Assembly: GCA_948470475.1 (NCBI GenBank)
Contig: OX419344.1
Span: forward strand, 18,310,725 to 18,374,724
DNA length: 64,000 bases
From: Galaxea fascicularis
Taxonomy: Eukaryota; Cnidaria; Anthozoa; Scleractinia; Euphylliidae
Direction of reading: 5' to 3'
Shown: positions 21,690-34,400 of the stretch, piece by piece
Layout: each line of letters begins with the position of its first letter
Position numbering within the stretch: position 1 is the first letter of the stretch
The notes under the pieces: model-generated
The model's input: the letters and a program-made list of their open reading frames with translations, nothing else
Database searches by the model: none
What the model was told of the DNA's origin: nothing
Program-made: the position numbers and the translations under genes

Positions 21690-24600
21690 GAGGAGGTCTG
21701 AGTTACAGTTCTTACAGATTGGAAAAGATTTCAGGATTTAACTTAAGGTTTTCAGTTTATCCGTTTATCATTCCTCTTATTTAAAGATCGAGCTAGCTGC
21801 TCCAAATTTTTGTATTTCCCCTCAGGGTTTCTATTTTCGTTCCAAGGACTTAATTAATTGATTTTAGCCCTCGATCCTCACACCACTTGAATAATAATAT
21901 CTCAATGGTTTGCTCATCCAAGCGAATCGCGTGAGAAAGCAGAACATGAACACAATAGAATATGTTTAAGTCCCATTTGAAAAGCTTGGTCCTCGTCTGA
22001 ATTGAAGCTTCAAGTGGTTCAAGTCCTGGAGTTTTCATTGATGTTTCTTTTTTTTTTCTTTTTTTTTTTGACAAAGTATGCTCCCTCATAAACCAATTTT
22101 ATGGGATTTAAAAAAAACTCTGATGCTGGATTATTCTTAAGTCTCTCTTTTCAGCAAGCCTGATAGCTTAGACACGGAGAACACCATCGCAAGCTATCCG
22201 GCCTTCAGCTTTGCGGAGCGGTCAGCGAATACGTCGGTGCTTTACAGAGGTCACGTTCTTCTGAAGGAAAAGGACAAATTGTTTTACTGCCATGCCAATT
22301 AATTGTGACACACGATCATTATGTTTACCACTGAATAAATTATCACTTTAGGAGTGCATTTTGTTTGCATCACACTTGCAAAGGCACGCAAATTGATCAC
22401 GTTCCACAAGATTTCGAATAATTTGAGTTAATCTAATAAGGTCGCAAGTGACAGCGAAGATTAAGGTAAGGTCTCTTTTTTATGTTCTGCTATCTAAAAA
22501 CGAAAAAAATATTGAGTGAATGTACACTTCAAACAATGAATCTGAGCCCCGTCGTTCGCTTTATGGTACAAAGGTAATCATACTGAGTAGGGATGCAAGA
22601 AAGTAGCACTAACACTACCTGTTTGGCACAGACGTCAACATGAAAACGTTTACATAAAAAAAGCAACTGTTTATTGACTCTAGGTATATTGACCCAACTT
22701 AAAACCAACTTTCAAACAATGAGTTATATAACACCTCGTGACATAATCTGTACAAGGCTGTGGTCACTAAATGTTATGCTGGGTGCTCAATATAGTCGAT
22801 ATCTTGTCATGTTATTTATATATGAAGAGGACGACCTCTTCCAACCACTTTTTTTCATCGTTCCCCAGTCCATTTAACATTGCAGACGGGTGCATGTTTA
22901 TACAAAAGACGAAATAGGTATAGGGAATTAACATTCCAAGAAACCAAACTAGATATTCCTTTTAACTAATCGAAGATCCTAAAAAATGGAAGTCTACAAT
23001 TTTTTAAGGAGCTGCTGTTATCACAGCCATGTTTAGAACGCAGTGGAATTTAAAGAGTTAGAATTTTCCTGTTGTTTGGTTCTCAGTGAAGAAATGACCT
23101 GAAATACTTGAGATTGTTTCAGAATTGCTCACAAAAATGCTATCTCCGTGTCTTCAAATATATTGCTCTGACGTATTCACTATTGAGTCGGCAGGGGGCG
23201 AAGAGGTTGATCCGTTTGCTCGCTAAAATTCCGATTTCGCACTTGGTGATTTTGTGATTGTGTTGCACTAATCCGAAAATGACAGACTGGTCTGGTTCCC
23301 GCTCTCTAGATTCGTATCCGTTTAACCAACGCATTTCAATTGCACAAAGCAATTCTTACTCAGGGCCTTTCTACTCTTCTACGGAGAGTCCAGGCAGTCT
23401 TTAGATGGAAAAAAGGTTATTTTCTCAAACTAGGAAGATTGCATTTTAGTTTTTTTCGACGTCTCTCTAAATTTTGTCGTGATTCTGTCGGAATATTAAA
23501 AACTTAAAGCTATTTTGAACACTTATGTAACCGCAGTATTTCCCCGAACGGATGAAAGAGGTTAATTGATGCATTTTATTGGGTGTGAATCTATATATAT
23601 ATATGTTCTCTCATAGAGTATCATGTAAAATGGCCTTGTCATACCATGTTTTTTCGACTGCTGTTACCTGGAGGTTGCCATTAGTATGCACTTTACTCAA
23701 AATATAAGTCAAATAGAGTAGGAACTTAATTAATAAATGATGCACTGGACCATGTCCCGAATGAATGTGAATTTGTCATATAAAAGTTCTTCTGCCCACG
23801 CAGCCGGACAAGGAAAAAAATGCCGAGCATAGCGTGTCGTTTTTAAGTTCTGTGAAATGTCGGTGTCTTCTACTAAACAAGCTGACGTTTACAATTCACA
23901 CAAGAAACAATAACCTCTGTGGCGATTTTGTAATTTGCCCATCAAATCTAAAAACAAAACGAAGTGCTCAGAAGGAGCTTAGAAAAACTTTCTCCAAGCA
24001 AGTTGAAACTATGGGATATTTCAAAGCTCAAGCGGATTTAAGAGAAGTTCACGTGAACAGAAGGGACAATTCTAGTAGGTTTCCTTTCTTGGTTGCAACC
24101 GGCTATTTATATAAGGCTGACTGGTTTTCGCGGGTACAAAACGGATAATTAACCCAAATCTAAAACCTAGACTATACAAACCTTATTCACCGCGCTGACC
24201 AAACTTCTAGAGCGAGAGAAGAAAAGAAAACGAGTCTGGAAGAACTGAGACTGACAAGATTGAAATGCACGACCGGCAAACATGATAGAATTTGACGGGC
24301 AAGGAACACCGGAAAATTCGTTTTGGCTGAATTATAACATAGCCCGACATTACATTTTCCTCGGATTTCATGAAATGCATTTGACGGTGTCAATTGGGAA
24401 GATTAAACTGGGGTTTATGCACTGTAAAAGACACCTTCAGTTTTTTTAATGATTTTGATCCCCTACGGCAAAAATCGCATTTAACTTCAAAATAATATAT
24501 ATGACACAGATTAATTTGAGCAAGCTGTGTTGAGAAAAAACCCTGGGGTGAAATTGATCTTTAGCTGATAGATTCCGCAAAGTCCGCAGTTACTAATTTA

Positions 24601-24960
24601 TTTGTTGTTGATATTTCGTGGTTTTCCTGCGCTTATAGGAATCAAATGGTAGATAACTTGCGTAACTGAATTTGAACTTTTAAAAACTGGGATGAGGTTG
24701 TGCAAAAGTATTTTAACGGCAAAATATAAACCACGTAACTATGATACAGAATGTCCACTTTTCTTATTATTATTAACTTTCATTCCTAATACCCAAGCAA
24801 GAAGAATAATGCGCTAGGACAATTTGTCGACAAATGCTTTCATTTCGACCAAGATTGAAAATTTTCGTTCATTTCCTAACGTAAGGTTTGCATTTAAACA
24901 CTGTGATTTGTTGACTGTTAAAAAAAGTGGTGTCCATGGTCACAGAAAGGCATGCGTTGT
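21690..24960. other. No gene recognised
   Basis: Includes short poly-T runs near 22,050 and a small (TA)n at 23,592-23,605. The 104-codon ORF at 23,834-24,148 has no recognisable motif or flanking splice evidence. I see no supportable gene. Confidence 0.45.
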
Positions 24961-24965
24961 TAGGA

Positions 24966-25150
24966 ACCCCTGTCACCTCAGTGGTTAGAGCATCCGACCG
25001 GTGTTACGGAGGTTGTAGGTTCGATTCCTGCAAGGGACTCTGATTTCTTTTCAGTTGTCCTTTCGCCCATTGCCAAGCAACTAGCATATCATCGTTCTCA
25101 CGGGCATATTACACCATTACCATCATTAATAATCATTATTCGAATGAATG
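24966..25150 (+). mobile_element. tRNA-derived SINE, second copy type
   Basis: The tRNA-like head at 24,966-25,039 has an intact D arm (CTC...GAG), an A box and a B box (GGTTCGATTCC). Its anticodon arm again shows a 3-bp stem (CCG/CGG) around a 10-base loop. The tail starts CTCTGATTTCTTTTCAGTTGTCC, close to the tail of the SINE at 21.5 kb, so both belong to one family. Confidence 0.72.
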
Positions 25151-25378
25151 TTAACAAGTGTCCTTTAAACTAAGGAAAATGGTTGTAATGACAGCTACTT
25201 ATAAGCTTAAGAGATTCCGTACCCATAACAAAACATGGCTGTTGTTTTGGGAATATGCTTTGATTGACATTTCTCTGATTTTGTTATAGGAAAGTCATTA
25301 GCCTAGGCAGAAGAAAACAGAGATCCAGGAAGAGTTAATTTATTTCATCAACGGCTTCATTGCTAATACTCAGCCGCT

Positions 25379-25442
25379 ATGGCTTTCAAGAGTCACCTCT
25401 TGGTGCTTCTAACCACTGTGTACTGTCTTACGGCAAAAAAAA
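25379..25442 (+). CDS. Mucin exon 1: signal peptide
   Basis: ATG opens MAFKSHLLVLLTTVYCLTA, a classical signal sequence with Lys4, a hydrophobic core and a small-residue cleavage area. It ends after one base of codon 22 at AAAAAA|GTGAGT. Too short to appear as an ORF of its own; joined to exon 2 by phase and by the need for a secretion signal. Confidence 0.85.
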
Positions 25443-28400
25443 GTGAGTGTATATAGCTTTTTTTGTGACAGTGTTTCCGGTGAAATCATAACTGTTTGGC
25501 AAATTAATTACTCGATTATTAATTCTTGTTATTTGAGTTTAAATCTAAAAATACAACTGAAGGCATAAACCTTGTCCACGGCACCTTCTCGTGACTATGT
25601 GGGGCAGGTGAACCTGGTGATTTGTTTCCATATGATTCAGTTTGCTGACAGCCTATTTCCCCAGAGTAATCTACCTTTTATACACCCATTAAACTCGTTC
25701 AGTGACCAAGGCGTCCTTCCTTGGGAGCTCAGTCTCATCTCACCTACAAGCTCTTCAATTAGGGACTGTACAATAATTATCTGGAGGGGGGGGGGGGGGC
25801 TGAACTTAAACTAAAGCGCAGGGTAGGGGGGGTAAGATGTAATTTCTTAAACATTTGTAGGGGGGGTTAGAAGTTAAACTGAGAGGTCTGATCTCAATCC
25901 ATGGACTCAAGATAATGTATATTACATGTAAGCTAATCAAAATCAATTTTTGGAATCTTTTAAGCAATATTAATATTAACAGCTTCAAAACCTTGTACTA
26001 AAAATGAACAGTTTAGGGAGTATCGGAGGTTGGGGAGGGGGGGGGGGGTTGAAAGTAACTTCCCCTCTAGACGGGGGTGGACAAGAAGTTATTTTAACTT
26101 TAATTCAGGGGGATGCAACTTTATTTTAAGGCCTACTTTGCTAATTTTAGAACCCTGCCCCCCCCTCCAGATAATTATTGCACAGTCCCTTATTAAATTT
26201 AATTGTATATTTTTAATCCATGTCTACGTAAAAAGCGATTATATACACAAGTTGTAATGTTTTGCAATCAGACGGAAGATTTCATGGGAATGATAAAAAA
26301 GGTCAAAGAGTCCTCTGGCGTGAAATAATTTAATACATGTCTGGTAAAAGGCGAAGGAAATAGATTGATATTTTACGCCTATAATCTTTCATCCGAAACC
26401 GAACTTTTACCCTTTGTGGCCGCTAGTGTCTATCAAAAAAGCCAGGGCTACTCCTAAGCAAGTGGCGAGTAGTTTACATGCTTGAGTTCGAATTCGATTT
26501 TAATTTACGAAAGCACGAATAAGGATATTTAAGCGTTACCCTTGCTTTGGATTTTTTCCGGTATCAGGCTGAAATCCTCGGTATTTCTGAATAAAGCCAA
26601 CTGGTTGACCTCCCTTTACCCCTTGATACGTGAAACCGCTAGCCCTTGAATGGTGAGCGAAAAAAGGACCAATGATGATGATGATGATGATGGTGATGAT
26701 TATGGTGACAATCATGTTAAGTAACGAGCGCGAAGCGCAGTGCTTTGTTAAACTGCATTCTTCCAAAGATTGTAAAGCCTTTAGTGATTTAAACACTATG
26801 CGCTTAAAATTAGGCAGCATTCATTTTTTAGAAGGGGGGGACCCTATGAGCATGAATGTAAAATCTCCCAGCCCTCCCTTTATATTTTTTGTTAAAAAAT
26901 GTGACCCTCCCCGGGAAGCAGTAAAATTTATAGTGACCCACCCCTTCCTCCTGACAAACATGGTTTGTGGCTGGATTGTGCAAAGAAAAAATTAAAGTGA
27001 CCCCCCCCCCTCTTTGGGAAAAAAATGACCCTCCCCTGAATTCCTCCGGCCAACATTAGTAAAATATCTCGAACTGTTAATAACACGATATCAGATAACA
27101 CACTTCAAAACACTTTGTAACAGAAACGACAACAGGCAATACATGTAATTCGTATTGATATCTGAAAAAAAGCAAGACATAGAATTTATGTTTCTGCACC
27201 GTTACGTTCAGACAGTAGGTCAAAACTAAACGTAAAACATTATAAATCAACCCATCGCTCAGTTGTCTAATTCAGGAATGTGTCCCCCACTTTCAAGACT
27301 AAACCAATGACTACTGCCTTCCTTCCCTTGACATAAATACTACCTTAACTGCAATTCTGCAAGTCATTTTCAGTTCTGTTCACAAGCTGTCTTGTGATTT
27401 CCATAACCCCGCTCCGTTCAGATGATTGACAGAACCGAAAAACCTCCAAAGTTTGTAAAACGCGCAGCGCGATACAACGAAATTTCGCTGTAAATATTTG
27501 TACCTGACCTTATGAAAACCAGGTCGACGAAAATTCGAGGCTTTTTAGAACTTCCTGTGCTATTACCTCCGTTGTTCAACAAGGACACTTAACTTTTTGC
27601 TTATTACCAGATAACAGTGTCGACGAAAGGAAAAAAAAAAACACGGCTATTTGCTATATAATTAGACATGAAATCGACGTAACCTCTGACCTGAACTATC
27701 TTGTGGGCAGTAGTGTCAGTTTTGCCCAAATCTTGCTTTGAAACGTTGGCCTTGCCGAGAGCAAAGTTGCCGTCGGAAAGAGGCATCGATTTTCACGAAA
27801 TCAAACAACGTTTTAAACCGAATTCCCTGGTGGCTAACACGAATAACAGCAAAGCTCTTGGTAAATTACATCTACGTAAACATGTGGCAAATGTTACGAC
27901 TAGATTTCAGGCCGGAAATCACACATTATGACACTTCAAATTATCACATCACTTATCAGATCACTAGCATAGAATCGCTAAAGCCGCAAGGGCGGTAACA
28001 AGTCAAGAAACTGGAAAAACTTACGGTTTTCGCGCAGAAATACCGAGGCAAATCTTGTCGTCGCCTGATAGTTACTTGAAGTCCCGGATGTTGAGAAACG
28101 ATTTCAAGCGAACTCCCGTCAAGCCCTTGTTTCTTGCTCAATTTCAGACTAACTCTTTAGCCTGGTGAAAAGTCAAGTCCAATTTCACCATGTGCGCTTA
28201 CAAATCAACCCTGACACCCACGTTTTGAGGCTAAAGACTCCTTACCTCCGAAAGCAAAGCTCTACAATAACCTTCACTGCGCCTAACAGTCGACTTCATA
28301 GACCCGACAAGATAAATACGCACGAAGGTTATTAGACGAGGCAGACACTGCATCTCGCTAGAATTTTTCCCTCACGGAGCTTCATGATGCTCTAAGGAAA

Positions 28401-31400
28401 ACTTTGCTCTAGGAGGTGAACAGGAAAGCTAAATATACTGACTCCGTTTGAAACTAAGCCTACGATAAGATTTCAAATTCATGCAAATTTCCTTGAGAAA
28501 GAGAGAGAGTGGGACCAAATAAAGAGGGTTAAATGGGAGGAGGGGGAGCGTAGGGGGGGGGGAGGTTATTTTAACTTTCAATGTTAACTTTCTCTTACTA
28601 ATCAGCTAATTGCCATCGTCGTTCCCCCCAGCACAAGCAAAGACGAAGAAGAATAGAAGGGGGAAACACACCTCAGTACTAAAATAAACAAGGCTCAGTG
28701 TAACTTTCCTGCGACCCTGTTTTCAAAAATCCAGGTAGATTTCGTTTCTTCCTCTTTTTTTATTTCAGCAACTGCTAGTTCCAACTCAGGCTCTTTTAGC
28801 ACACCAGTCAGCGACTCAATCACTGCATCTTCATTGATCTCTATGAGTAATTCTCCAAGTATATCTGCTTCAACGACGCCAAGCGTCTCCAACTCCAACA
28901 GTCCTTCTAAAAGAATGCCCACTTCAACCTCCACCACGACCAGTGCTTCTACAAAAACGTCTTTATCAACCTCCACCTTCACCCGTCCTTTTACGAGTAT
29001 GTCTCCTTTAGCATCAACCCCCGAAAGTTCTCCTAAAAGTATAGCCACTTCAACCTCCAACTCAACCAGTGCTACAAAGAGTATAACTAATTCAAATTCC
29101 ACCTCCACCGGTGGTTCCACAATTATGTCTTCTTTAACCTCAACCTCCCCCACTTCATCTACAAATATGTCTCATTCAACCTCCAACCCAACCAGTTGTT
29201 CTACAAGTATGGCTACTTCAACCTCCACCCCCACAACTGGTACCCCGAATAAAGCTAGTTCAACCACCACCCCCACAACTGCTACAGCAACTAACGCTAC
29301 TCCCACCACCACTGCTGCCGAAAGTATGGCAAGTTCGACCACTACACCAACCACTGCTGCCGCAAGTATGGCTAGCTTGACCACCACACCTACAACCACA
29401 TCCGCAAGTATGGCTAGTTCCAATACCACACCCACCACTTCTGCTGCAAGTATCGCTAGTTCGAATACACAACCCACCACTGCTGACGCAAATATGGGTA
29501 GTTCGAATACACAACCCACCACTGCTGACCCAAATATGGCTAGTTCGAATACCACACCTAACACTGCTGCAGCAAGTATGGCTAGTTCTAATACTACACC
29601 CACCACTTCTGCTGCAAGTATGGCTAGTTCGAATACACAACCCACCACTGCTGACGCAAATATGGCTAGTCCGAATACCACACCTAACACTGCTGCAACA
29701 AGTGTGGCTAGTTCCAATACACAACCCACCACTGGTGACCCAAATATGGCTAGTCCGAATACCACACCCACCACTGCTGACCCAAATATGGGTAGTTCGA
29801 ATACCACACCCACCACTGCTGCAACAAGTATGGCTAGTTCTAATACTACACCCACCACTGCTGGCCCAAATATGGGTAGTTCGAATTCACAACCCACCAC
29901 TGCTGACCCAAATATGAGTAGTTCAAATACTACACCCACCACTGCTTCAGCAAGTATGGCTAGTTCGAATGCCACAACCACCACTGCTGCTGCAAGTATG
30001 GCTAGTTCGAATACACAACCCACCACTGCTGACCCAAATATGGCTAGTTCGAATACCACACCTAACACTGCTGCAGCAAGTATGGCTAGTTCTAATACTA
30101 CACCCACCACTTCTGCTGCAAGTATGGCTAGTTCGAATAGACAACCCACCACTGCTGACCCAAATATGGCTAGTTCGAATACCACACCTAACACTGCTGC
30201 AGCAAGTATGGCTAGTTCTAATACTACACCCACCACTTCTGCTGCAAGTATCGCTAGTTCGAATACACAACCCACCACTGCTGACCCAAATATGGCTAGT
30301 TCGAATACCACACCTAACACTGCTGCAGCAAGTATGGCTAGTTCAAATACCACAACCACCACTGCTGCTGCAAGTATGGCTAGTTCGAATAGACAACCCA
30401 CCACTGCTGACCCAAATATGGCTAGTTCGAATACCACACCTAACACTGCTGCAGCAAGTATGGCTAGTTCAAATACCACAACCACCACTGCTGCTGCAAG
30501 TATGGCTAGTTCGAATACTACACCTAACACTGCTGCAGCAAGTATGGCTAGTTCGAATACTACACCTAACACTGCTGCAGCAAGTATGGCTAGTTCGAAT
30601 ACCACACTTACCACTGCTGCAACAAGTATGGCTAGTTCAAATATTACAACAACCACTGCTGGTGCAAGTATGGCTAGTTCGAATTCACAACCCACCACTG
30701 CTGACCCAAATATGAGTAGTTCGAATACCACACCCACCACTGCTTCGGCAAGTATGGCCCTTTCGAATACCACAACCACCAGTGCTGCTGCAAGTATGGC
30801 TAATTCGAATACACAACCTACCACTGCTGACCGAAATATGGCTAGTTCGAATACTACACCTAACACTGCTGCAGCAAGTATGGCTAGTTCTAATACTACA
30901 CCCACCACTTCTGCTGCAAGTATCGCTAGTTCGAATACACAACCCACCACTGCTGAACCAAATATGGCTAGCTCGAATACCACACCTAACACTCCTGCAG
31001 CAAGTATGGAAAGTTCTAATTCTACACCCACCACTTCAGCTGCAAGTATCGGTAGTTCGAATACACAACCCACCACTGGTGACCCAAATATGGCTAGCTC
31101 GAATACCACACCTAACACTGCTGCAGCAAGTATGGAAAGTTCTAATTCTACACCCACCACTTCAGCTGCAAGTATCGGTAGTTCGAATACACAACCCACC
31201 ACTGCTGAACCAAATATGGCTAGCTCGAATACCACACCTAACACTGCTGCAGCAAGTATGGAAAGTTCTAATTCTACACCCACCACTTCAGCTGCAAGTA
31301 TCGGTAGTTCGAATACCACAACCACCACTGCTGCTGGAAGTATGGCTAGTTCGAATACACAACCCACCACTGGTGACCCAAATATGGCTAGTTCGAATAC

Positions 31401-34400
31401 CACACCTAACACTGCTGCAGCAAGTATGGCTAGTTCTAATACTACACCCACCACTTCTGCTGGAAGTATCGCTAGTTCGAATACACAACCCACCACTGGT
31501 GAGGGAAATATGGTTAGTTCGAATACACAACCCACCACTACTAACCCAAATATGGGTAGTTCGAATACCACACTTACCACTGCTGCAACAAGTATGGCTA
31601 GTTCGAATTCACAACCCACCACTGCTGACCCAAATATGGCTAGTTCAAATACCACACCCACTACTGGTGCATCAAGTATGGCTAGTTCGAAATACACAAC
31701 CAACACTGTTGCTGGAAGTATGGCTACTTCAAATACACAACCCACCACTGCTGCAACAAGTATGGCTAGTTCGAATATTACAACCACCACTGCTGACCCA
31801 AATATGGCTAGTTCAAATACCACACCCACTACTGGTGCATCAAGTATTGCTAGTTCGAAATCCACAACCACCACTGCTGCTGCAAGTATGGCTAGTTCGA
31901 ATACACAACAGACCACTGCTGACCCAAATATGGCTAGTTCGAATACCACACCTAACACTGCTGCAGCAAGTATGGCTAGTTCTAATACTACACCCACCAC
32001 TTCTGCTGCAAGTATCGGTAGTTCGAATAGACAACCCACCACTGCTGACGCAAATATAAGTAGTTCGAATACACAACCCACCACTGCTGAACCAAATATG
32101 GCTAGTTCGAATACCACACCTAACACTGCTGCAGCAAGTATGGGAAGTTCTAATTCTACACCCACTACTTCAGCTGCAAGTATCGGTAGTTTGAATACAC
32201 AACCCACCACTGGTGACCCAAATATGAGTAGTTCGAATACCACACCCACCTTTGCTTCGGCAAGTATGGCCCTTTCGAATACCACAACCACCACTGCTGC
32301 TGCAAGTATGGCTAATTCGAATACACAACCCACCACTGCTGACCCAAATATGGCTAGTTCGAATACCACACCTAACACTGCTGCAGCAAGTATGGCTAGT
32401 TCAAATACCACAACCACCACTGCTGCTGCAAGTATGGCTAGTTCGAATACACAACCCACCACTGCTGACCCAAATATGGCTAGTTCGAATACCACACCTA
32501 ACACTGCTGCAGCAAGTATGGCTAGTTCAAATACCACAACCACCACTGCTGCTGCAAGTATGGCTAGTTCGAATACACAACCCACCACTGCTGACCGAAA
32601 TATGGCTAGTTCGAATACCACACCTAACACTGCTTCAGCAAGTATGGCTAGTTCAAATACCACAACCACCACTGCTGCTGCAAGTATGGCTAGTTCGAAT
32701 ACACAACCCACCACTGCTGACCCAAATATGGCTAGTTCGAATACCACACCTAACACTGCTGCAGCAAGTATGGCTAGTTCAAATACCACAACCACCACTG
32801 CTGCTGCAAGTATGGCTAGTTCGAATACACAACCCACCACTGCTGACCCAAATATGGCTAGTTCGAATACCACACCTAACACTGCTGCAGCAAGTATGGC
32901 TAGTTCTAATACTACACCCACCACTTCTGCTGGAAGTATCGCTAGTTCGAATACACAACCCACCACTGGTGAGGGAAATATGGTTAGTTCGAATACACAA
33001 CCCACCACTACTAACCCAAATATGGGTAGTTTGAATACCACACTTACCACTGCTGCAACAAGTATGGCTAGTTCGAATAGTACAACCACCACTGCTGGTG
33101 TAAGTATGGCTAGTTCGAAAACACAACCCACCACTGCTGACCCAAATATGGGTAGTTCAAATACCACACCCACTACTGGTGCATCAAGTATGGCTAGTTC
33201 GAAATCCACAACTACCACTGCTGCTGGAACTATGGCTAGTTCGAATACACAACCCACCACTGCTGACCCAAATATGGCTAGTTCGAATACCACACCTAAC
33301 ACTGCTACAGCAAGTATGGCTAGTTCGAATACCACAACCACCACTGCTGCTGCAAGTATGGCTAGTTCGAATACACAACCTACCACTGCTGACCCAAATA
33401 TGGCTAGTTCGAATACAGAACCCACTACTGCTGACCCAAATATGGCTAGTTCGAATACACAACCCACCACTGCTGACCCAAATATGGCTACTTCGAATAC
33501 CACACCCACCACTGCTGCAACAAGTATGGCTAGTTCTAATACTACACCCACTACTTCTGCTGCAAGTATCGCTAGTTCGAATACACAACCCACCACTGCT
33601 GAGGCAAATATGGGTAGTTCGAATACACAACCCACCACTGCTGACCCAAATATGGGTAGTTCAAATACCACACCCACTACTGCTGCTGCAAGTATGGCTA
33701 GTTCGAAATCCACAACCACCACTGCTGCTGGAAGTATGGCTAGTTCGAATACACAACCCACCACTGGTGACCCAAATATGGCTAGTTCGAATACTACACC
33801 TAACACTGCTGCAGCAAGTATGGCTAGTTCGAATACACAACCCACCACTGGTGACCCAAATATGGGTAGTTCAAATACCACACCCACTACTGGTGCATCA
33901 AGTATGGCTAGTTCGAATACCACAACCACCACTGCTGTGGGAAGTATGGCTAGTTCGAATACACAACCCACCACTGGTGACCCAAATATGGCTAGTTCGA
34001 ATACTACACCTAACACTGCTGCAGCAAGTATGGCTAGTTCGAATACTACACCTAACACTGCTGCTGCAAGTATGGCTAGTTCGAATACCACAACCACCAC
34101 TGCTGCAGCAAGTATGGCTAGTTCGAATACACAACCCACCACTGCTGACCCAAATATGGGTAGTTCGAATACCACACCCACAACTGCTGCAACAAGTATG
34201 GCTAGTTCAAATATTACAACAACCACTGCTGGTGCAAGTATGGCTAGTTCGAATTCAGAACCCACCACTGCTGACCCAAATATGAGTAGTTCGAATACCA
34301 CACCCACCACTGCTTCGGCAAGTATGGCCCTTTCGAATACGACAACCACCAGTGCTGCTGCAAGTATGGCTAATTCGAATACACAACCTACCACTGCTGA

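Noticed and set aside
25443..25445. Start of the mucin at the first ATG of the long open frame (28,834)
   Set aside because: The open frame extends upstream to an acceptor at 28,768, and a signal-peptide exon at 25,379-25,442 joins it in phase.
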